DNA of 64,000 nucleotides. Source: Oscheius tipulae. Lineage: Eukaryota; Nematoda; Chromadorea; Rhabditida; Rhabditidae. Position 1 is the stretch's first letter. Every line of letters starts with the position of its first letter. Of this stretch, positions 57,995 through 64,000 are shown piece after piece. The translations under genes were made by a program, and so were the position numbers. The DNA is taken from positions 7,874,001-7,938,000 of the forward strand of contig JASJZH010000006.1 of assembly GCA_037178975.1 (NCBI GenBank). Reading direction: 5' to 3'. The notes beneath the pieces were generated by a model, which made no database searches, was not told the origin of the DNA, and saw only the letters and a program-made list of their open reading frames with translations.

Positions 57995-60975
57995 CTAGAA
58001 CCACCAATAGCGAGGACGGTTGAGGTACACGTTATGATTGGTGGCGGATCGTGACGACCGTGGAGGCAGTATGTTGGCACCGCTGTAGGCGCTATTGGCT
58101 CCTCCGAAACCTGTGCAATTGCGTATTTTATAGTGTCTTTTTGCGAAAATAGTCTTGGCGTTAGAGCACTAAAAGCGGGGGGAATAGACACCAAAGCAAA
58201 GCGGGATTTACCTGAAGAGACTGATGGATAACTGATGTTACTGCCATTCTCCTTGCTATCATATCGTTTGGAGAAGTAGCGAATTCCGACCAGAACTACA
58301 GCACAAACTACCAAAATGCCGAGGATACAAGCTGGAAATGTTGATTAACATATTGAATGGCGCTCTCACCCATGATGATTAAGACAATATTCACTCCAGA
58401 AATGGGCGGATTCTCCATTACAGCGATATTCTCTCGTGGAGGACCTTGAGGCATGACATTGGGCGAAGTCTAAAAAGTTTTGCTGTTTCTGTTTGCATGT
58501 TATCTCAGTTTAGTTTTTCACGAGCAGAATCCGAAATTTTCATGGTCATTTGTAAATATTGAGCCAATTAGGTTTAAGGTAGCTTGTTGCTCATTATGGG
58601 ATCTCAAGAAGGGGCAGTAACGAGTCAGATGACTGAATTGGCTAAGAGAATGACAATTTGACAGGAAGAATATGCTGTTAACTGGTAGTGATGAAAGATG
58701 GTAGAAAGGGAAATTAAGAGTGAGGAGAAAGTAGAAACTGGGATGATTAGCTGGTAATCAGTAAGTACTGTTCGATAGCTGCTTTTGTATTGGGACACTG
58801 CTTTGAGTCTCATTACCTGAATGAGTCTTCTCATCTGTTCTCCGATCTTCGCAACTTCCGCTCGCGTATTGGCCGGGTCCGTTTGCCTTAGATCGAATCC
58901 ATTTAAATTGGCGGGTGACCAACATCTGAAGAGGAAAAACTCTCGCCTAAGATCAAGACAAGAGTCCCCACTTGGTATTCTGTCCTCCCATTGAAGTTAT
59001 GACAACGTCGCCGTTTTCTCGCAACCACTTGCGCAGCCAAGCCAGGTCGGAGTCGCAGCGCCAAGGATTATCTAGTCAATTGAAATTATGGCCGCTTAGT
59101 CCGCGACTTTCTTACTTTGCAAAAGGAGTGACCTCTGATGGTTCGGACCCTTTGGTAGCAGCGATTCGTAGAGCGAATTGGTCGGGAGCGATTCGAGACG
59201 ATTACTGCTCAAGTCAAGACTGTTCAGATTGGCCAGTTGCGAAAAACTGAAGTCTGCTATGTGAGTGATCTGAAATTGGTCCCTCTTTTTTGGGAACGAT
59301 CTTTTTGAACTCACTGAATTACCGCTGAGGTCAATGTTGGCAACATTGGGCAGATTCGAGAAGACATCATTTGGCACGCTACAATGGAATCATCTTCAAA
59401 TTATATATTCACGAAACGTACTGGGTAATGTGGTTCCGGGCCAGACTGATAACCTGTAGCTTGCCAGCTTTCCTAAATGCTCCTGCTTCGACGGAAGCAA
59501 TCGAACAGTCGCTAAGTTCTATGCGCACCAACTGTGGCAGATTTTGAAGCGCTAAAACGATATTTCGAACCATTTTTTTTGTCACTGTACAGTTTGCGGA
59601 AATGCTCGTGATGTCTTTGTTGCTGCCCATAGAGAGCACTTTCAGATTGTTCACATAGAAAAACGTCGCGGCGTCAAGGGAAGTGAGTAGATTGTTACCC
59701 AAGTAGAGGTATGTGAGACTTGGGGTAGTTTGAAGGGCATCGGCAGGGATTGAACGAATCTGAATTGGATTTCAATGAAAAAAAAACGACAACAATTTGG
59801 AAGATGATTAAAATATCTCCGTTCATTACCTGCGGCAACAAATTTGAGATGTCAGTTGGGCATTGAAGCAAAGGTACTCATATTTTAGCATCATTGGAAC
59901 TCTGTCCATTTCTTCCCATGGTTTTAAGAGAAATATATAATCTTAGGGTAACCTCGTATGTGTTCATTTCGTATGCACTGCTATTCCATCTTCTCATAAT
60001 GAAACCGGACAATTAATTAAAATACCCACCTGATTAACTTCCAAGCTGAGAGATTTGAGATTCGGTAAAGGCAGAGACTCTGGAGGGACAGAAGAGAGGA
60101 GGTTCACTCCCATGCTCAGGTCTTCTAGAGTAGGCACGTTAGCCAAGGCTTCAGTAGGAATGGTTTGGAACAAGTTCTAAATCCAATAGTTTTGAAAAAA
60201 AGCATACTCAGTTACCTTGTCCAGTGAAAGCTGTGTTAAGCTCTCCAAGCCCAAAAGACCAGTAGGATGAATGGCAGTCATGTTGTTCGAACTCAGGTCC
60301 AGCCTTTGAATGGACTGCCGCGAATAAAAGGATAGGAACGATGTGTCGGGGACGTACTCGATCATGTTATCTGTAAACAAAATGTTATATGTTTAATGAA
60401 CTGTCCTTACCGCTCAAAGACAGAGCTTTTAGACTTTTGAGCTTCGTTATTCCCTCTTGGGGAATGGTGTCGAGATAATTTCCTCTGATCTCTAGTTCTT
60501 CCAGCATATCCTCCAAATTTCCTTTAAATGCATCCTCATGAATGGCTCTCAAGCCATTATTTCGCAAAGCGAGCTTCTTAATATTGAAGCCCTGGAATGC
60601 ATATGGCGGAATCTGAACTGGTTTTCTCCATGTACGGACGCGTACGAACTGTGTCAATAGGTGTGCTGCTGATGACCAGACTGTCGATGCTGACGCCGGA
60701 ACTTCCAATAGCCAAAAGTGCCGAAGCCATTGAGTCACCCTTGTCACAGACGATACTCACTACCTCGTATCTTGTTGAGGAACATGAGCATGGTGCCTAA
60801 ACGTTACATGTTTTCACAAGACGGGGCTCTGCAGATTAATCACACCTCAGTGCTAGCGCAACAGATTAGGAAGTACATACTGGAGGGATGCGTCAATACA
60901 AACCTGGATATAGGGTGGACATTGGGCGAAGACAGCTGGCAACAATAATAGTAACGGTATCATGAGTCTCCTCAT
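57995..60975 (-). CDS. Single-pass membrane LRR protein (LRR gene 3)
   Basis: ATG at 60973-60975 (MRRLMIPLLLLLPAVFAQCP) is a signal peptide; a second exon has paired Cys (APCSCSSTRYE). LRRs follow (IPPYAFQGFNIKKLALRNN, LDLSSNNMTAIHPTGL, LVRIELSDCSIASVEAG, LNSLDLSSNRLESLP), a Cys-containing cap near 58900-59070, then a transmembrane helix (NIVLIIMACILGILVVCAVV) and a tail that is Gly/Ser/Asn-rich and ends NRPRYWWF at TAG 57995-57997. Same layout as LRR gene 2 but with a shorter stalk and an unrelated tail. Confidence 0.8.
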
Positions 60976-61519
60976 CCTGAACGATTTTATCAGAATGTGG
61001 CTAAAGGGCAAATCTCAAGCGATGGGCGTATGTACACAATGTTCACATCAAGTGTTTTCTACAACCGGAATCAGCCTTTCATAGAGGCCGAAATTAAACT
61101 ATTAAGAGAGGGCAGAGATAAGGATAGGGACTCGGAAGCAGGGAACTGAGCAGACTGGAGTATGCGCGAGAGAAGGCTCTGGCGCGTGTCGTGGACCCTT
61201 GAAATGGCTATCAGTGAGTGTGTTTAAACATGATTTCACGTTCATTGACAAGAGTGTTAAGCTTCACCATTTGCGTGAAGTGCCCTCGTCGCACAAAAAT
61301 TTGTTTCGAAAACATCTGTACTTTTTTTCTTTACTAAAGCGCAGTGGTGTCTGTCCGTCCGTCATGGTGGCCGCACTATTGCCTGTCAAAACTAATTTAC
61401 TTCAAAATTTTTGCGCTCCTCGCCGGCTTGGTTATTGCTAAGGGGCGCCGTCGCCGCTAATATGCGCGCCACATGCGTCTCGGGTTCAATGCCGCGCCGA
61501 AGCAAATTGTCCCGTTTGA

Positions 61520-61549
61520 TCGGTATGAGGTCAGTGAAATGTCATTTTG
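61520..61549 (+). repeat. Left copy of a ~30 bp direct repeat flanking a minisatellite-like block
   Basis: This copy contains GAGGTCAGTGAAATGTCATT. It is about 80 percent similar by eye to 62088-62116. Confidence 0.4.
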
Positions 61550-61609
61550 TAGAGTTCGATGAGCTGAGTAAAAATACCAAATAATAAAAGCGAAAAATTA
61601 CGATTAGCA

Positions 61610-62035
61610 AAAGGGTTCAAAAGGGAGGAAGTGGGTTGGAGCGATTGGGTTCAAAAGGTAGAATGTTGGTTCAAAGATTGGAGGGTAGGAGAGTAGATTC
61701 AAAGCTTAAAAGGGACGTGGGTATGAAGAATGAGAAGTGGGTTGAAAGGATGGAAAGGCGTTTCAAATAGTGAAAGGGAAGTGGGATAGAAAGATTTTCG
61801 AGGGTTGGGAAGCTGGTTCTAAGAGTAGTAAGTGTGGGAAATAACGGTTGGAAAGTGAGTTTAAAGGTTTAAAAAGTGATTTTAAAGGATCGGAATTGAA
61901 TGGAAAATTGTTTCGAAGAATGGGTTCGAGGGATAGGAATTGGGTCCAAAGCATGAATGGGTTCAAAAGATGGGAAGAGGTTTTTAAGAGTGCAAGGGGA
62001 GAGGGTTCTGGGGACGGAAAGTGGGTTTAACTGTT
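61610..62035 (+). repeat. Degenerate G/A-rich tandem repeat
   Basis: Variants of GGGTTCAAAAG followed by GGGAAGTGGG recur at roughly 30-40 bp intervals, for example near 61615, 61648, 61670, 61917 and 61960. The period is irregular, typical of a decayed minisatellite. Confidence 0.6.
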
Positions 62036-62087
62036 TAGCTGTGGCCAGACTGACAGCTTAGGAGTAGAAAAGTATCTAAACTTCCAT

Positions 62088-62116
62088 CGGGTTGAGGTCA
62101 GTAATGTGTCACTTTG
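62088..62116 (+). repeat. Right copy of the ~30 bp direct repeat
   Basis: This copy contains GAGGTCAGTAATGTGTCACT; see the left copy at 61520-61549. Confidence 0.4.
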
Positions 62117-63187
62117 TTGGCCGCGTTTTGAGTCAGTGTTAGCGCAAAACTCGATGTGCTGCTCACTATGACTATTGTCTTTAGCAATTGTTTTACTGGG
62201 AAATGGACAAGTTTGGCACGCACCGAAGAGGCGTACAGGTCATTTCATGATAAGAGACAAGGGGACGATTCAATTGTGGGGGGCATTACTAGGAAAGCGG
62301 CCTATCAATTTTAAGCCAAGAATAAAAGACTGCGAAGCCGTCGTCGGCAGCTAGTCCTAAGTAAAAGCTGAATATAGTGTCTGCCAAATCGGATAGGTTA
62401 TAGAAAGTAACAGGAGAGAGTAACTGGTACGTTTTAGAAGGTATTATATAAGAATGACATTTTGTGAAAAAGTTGCATTCCAAAAAGCTGAAGCACGTTG
62501 AAAGAGTACAAATTGACATGAACAAACTACAGAAAACGTTTCCAAGACAAAACGTTCAAAGTTGTCTTGTTGAGGCCGTATGTTTTTTTAAGTGCTTTAG
62601 GCCTACTTTGAATATTACCCAAATGATTTTCCTCAGTTTTGAGAGGACTGAAATTGAAACCGGTTAGGCAATCAACTTCCGAAGTAAAATGTGGATGTAT
62701 AAACGGCTATAGAAAGAAAAGGCGGATGCCAAAAAATGACATTCTGGACCCTGAAACAGAGTGTCGATGCGGAGGTGAAAACTCGTGTTAAGCTGCTTTG
62801 CACGAGCGCGCAAGACGAGAATAGGACTTCTTCATGGGTGTGCTGGAGGAGAAGCAGTCTTTTTATTGTTGTTGTCAACAACTTTGACAATAGACATTGA
62901 GTAAAATTGACCCAGCTTGGACCAAAGAAGCAGACTATGGATTTTTGGTAAGACTGATAGAATTACACCTGGAGAGCAATTGTCGTCAAGACATAACGGG
63001 AAGTATTAAAGAGTAATTGGAGACGGCTTTGAAACAGAAAGAGCATCCTGTTATGTGCTCGGCGCGCCAGATATGAACGCACAAACATTTTACCGACCAC
63101 TCGATAGCCGGTTATACAAACAGCACTCCCTCTGCGGCACTGGGCCCAACCGATTTGTAAAGAAAAAAAGGAGTGAAACACTCAGAC

Positions 63188-64000
63188 ATGGGGTGCTCAG
63201 TCGGTGCTCGCGAGGCTCGTGGTGGCAAACTTGAGCTTGTATCGCTTCATGTTTGCCTTCTTTCAGAGACGAATGGAAATACACGAAGCAATACTCCTCG
63301 AAGAGTTGCCTCTGTTGGCCGCTTGGTGCCGGAGCCCATTAAGGTAGCAAGTGCTGTCGAAATCTTCCCTGAGTTCCCGCCAGCTCCTACAGAATACGGT
63401 ACTTCGGTTATTTCCAAATTCGAACAATGTTCAGATGCTAATGCCTATTTGGACGAGACCATGTCAATTGCAGCCTCTATTGAAGACGAATCTACAATCG
63501 ACTTTGAAATCGCGGTTGAAGATGATTTATATCCAACAGCAGGTGAGTAAACAGTCAATTTGTTCAGCTCTTCGGTCACTGTTTGACCACTCCCCAGTGC
63601 CAAGTGCTATTCGGGCATTTTGCAGATCTTGCCGAAGAAGCCGCTGGCATCGATGACGAGATTATCAACGACCGAATGTACAAAGCTCTAATGGCCAAAA
63701 ATGTTAGTTGCTCATCCAATACATTATCTTCGTCTATTTAGGGCAACACTCTGAATGCAGAGATCACCAATATTGTGGCTGCCGTTAATGTCTTTAACAA
63801 CAATGCACGTGTGCTGGGAAAGGCTGACATGTGAGTAGAATGCGAATCTGAAAAATGACAAATTTAGAATTGGCTTGTCATACCAACTGAACGTTTTGCG
63901 ACAGGTTATTTACGAGAACATGAAGATCAAGCAGAATATGAATCCGATCCCACCGGCTGTCAATCCCCAAGTGACATTTGAAGTCAATGCTCCAGCCGAC
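63188..64000 (+). CDS. Unrecognised protein, 5' part (runs off the window)
   Basis: ATG at 63188 begins MGCSVGAREARGG, where Met-Gly-Cys suggests N-myristoylation and palmitoylation. The first exon continues to about 63541; later exons (63627-63703, 63742-63831, 63870 on) read DLAEEAAGIDDEIINDRM, LNAEITNIVAAVNVFNNN and IGLSYQLNVLRQVIYENM, acidic then helical. Introns keep phase and have TTTAG or TTGCAG acceptors. No family recognised. Membrane association through the N-terminus is an inference. Confidence 0.6.

Larger units (their letters stand above)
60976..63187. other. Intergenic with tandem repeat
   Basis: It contains the LRR gene 3 upstream region, a GC-rich patch near 61410-61480, and the degenerate repeat below. 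No exon chain recognised. Confidence 0.4.

Noticed and set aside
1-64000. Bacterial-type features, CRISPR arrays, rRNA, insertion sequences
   Set aside because: Spliced eukaryotic genes throughout; no regularly spaced repeats, rRNA blocks or transposase genes were seen.

Overview
This 64 kb window looks like nuclear DNA of a nematode, probably a rhabditid-type free-living or related species. Genes are cut by many very short introns (about 35-60 nt) with GTAAGT-like donors and TTTCAG or TTTTAG acceptors, genes are densely packed on both strands, and poly(A) signals are AATAAA. Several genes are nematode-typical: a catalytically dead ACE homologue like C. elegans ACN-1, DUF19-like cysteine-rich secreted proteins, and a block that from memory matches C. 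elegans cosmid C44H4 on the X chromosome (GSK3-like kinase, tap-1/TAB1, a UHRF1BP1/BLTP3 homologue, and sym-1/sym-5-type leucine-rich-repeat genes).

Layout: 0-3 kb has two tandem cysteine-rich secreted protein genes (+). 6-13 kb has PANK4 (+) and ABCD4 (+), both tied to CoA or cobalamin metabolism, followed by the convergent acn-1 (-) at 13-16.3 kb. 18.5-20.8 kb holds three closely spaced minus-strand candidates about 105 nt apart, the middle one a CENP-X/MHF2-like histone fold; this has the geometry of a nematode operon. It shares a short GC-rich upstream region with a plus-strand ORP5/8-type lipid-transfer protein (21-25.9 kb), whose PH domain is split by a GC-AG intron. 26.5-27.3 kb is a SOSS-B/NABP ssDNA-binding protein (-). 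29-34.5 kb is a large nuclear protein (-), possibly QSER1/PRR12-like. 36-40 kb is a GSK3-family kinase (+) with two possible first exons. 41.2-41.6 kb is a small membrane protein (-). 43.9-45.2 kb is an unrecognised multi-exon plus-strand gene. 45.3-47.3 kb is TAB1/tap-1 (-). 48-51 kb is the BLTP3 homologue (+). 51.1-61 kb is a head-to-tail array of three LRR genes (-), one predicted secreted and two single-pass membrane proteins. 61.6-62.0 kb is a degenerate G/A-rich tandem repeat, and 63.2 kb to the end is the 5' part of an unrecognised gene (+).

Recurring theme: enzyme-derived folds that appear to have lost catalysis (ACE homologue without zinc ligands, TAB1 PP2C pseudophosphatase, PANK4 with an altered kinase nucleotide motif but an intact phosphatase motif). 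All exon models come from reading frames, splice consensus and remembered family sequences; no search was run.
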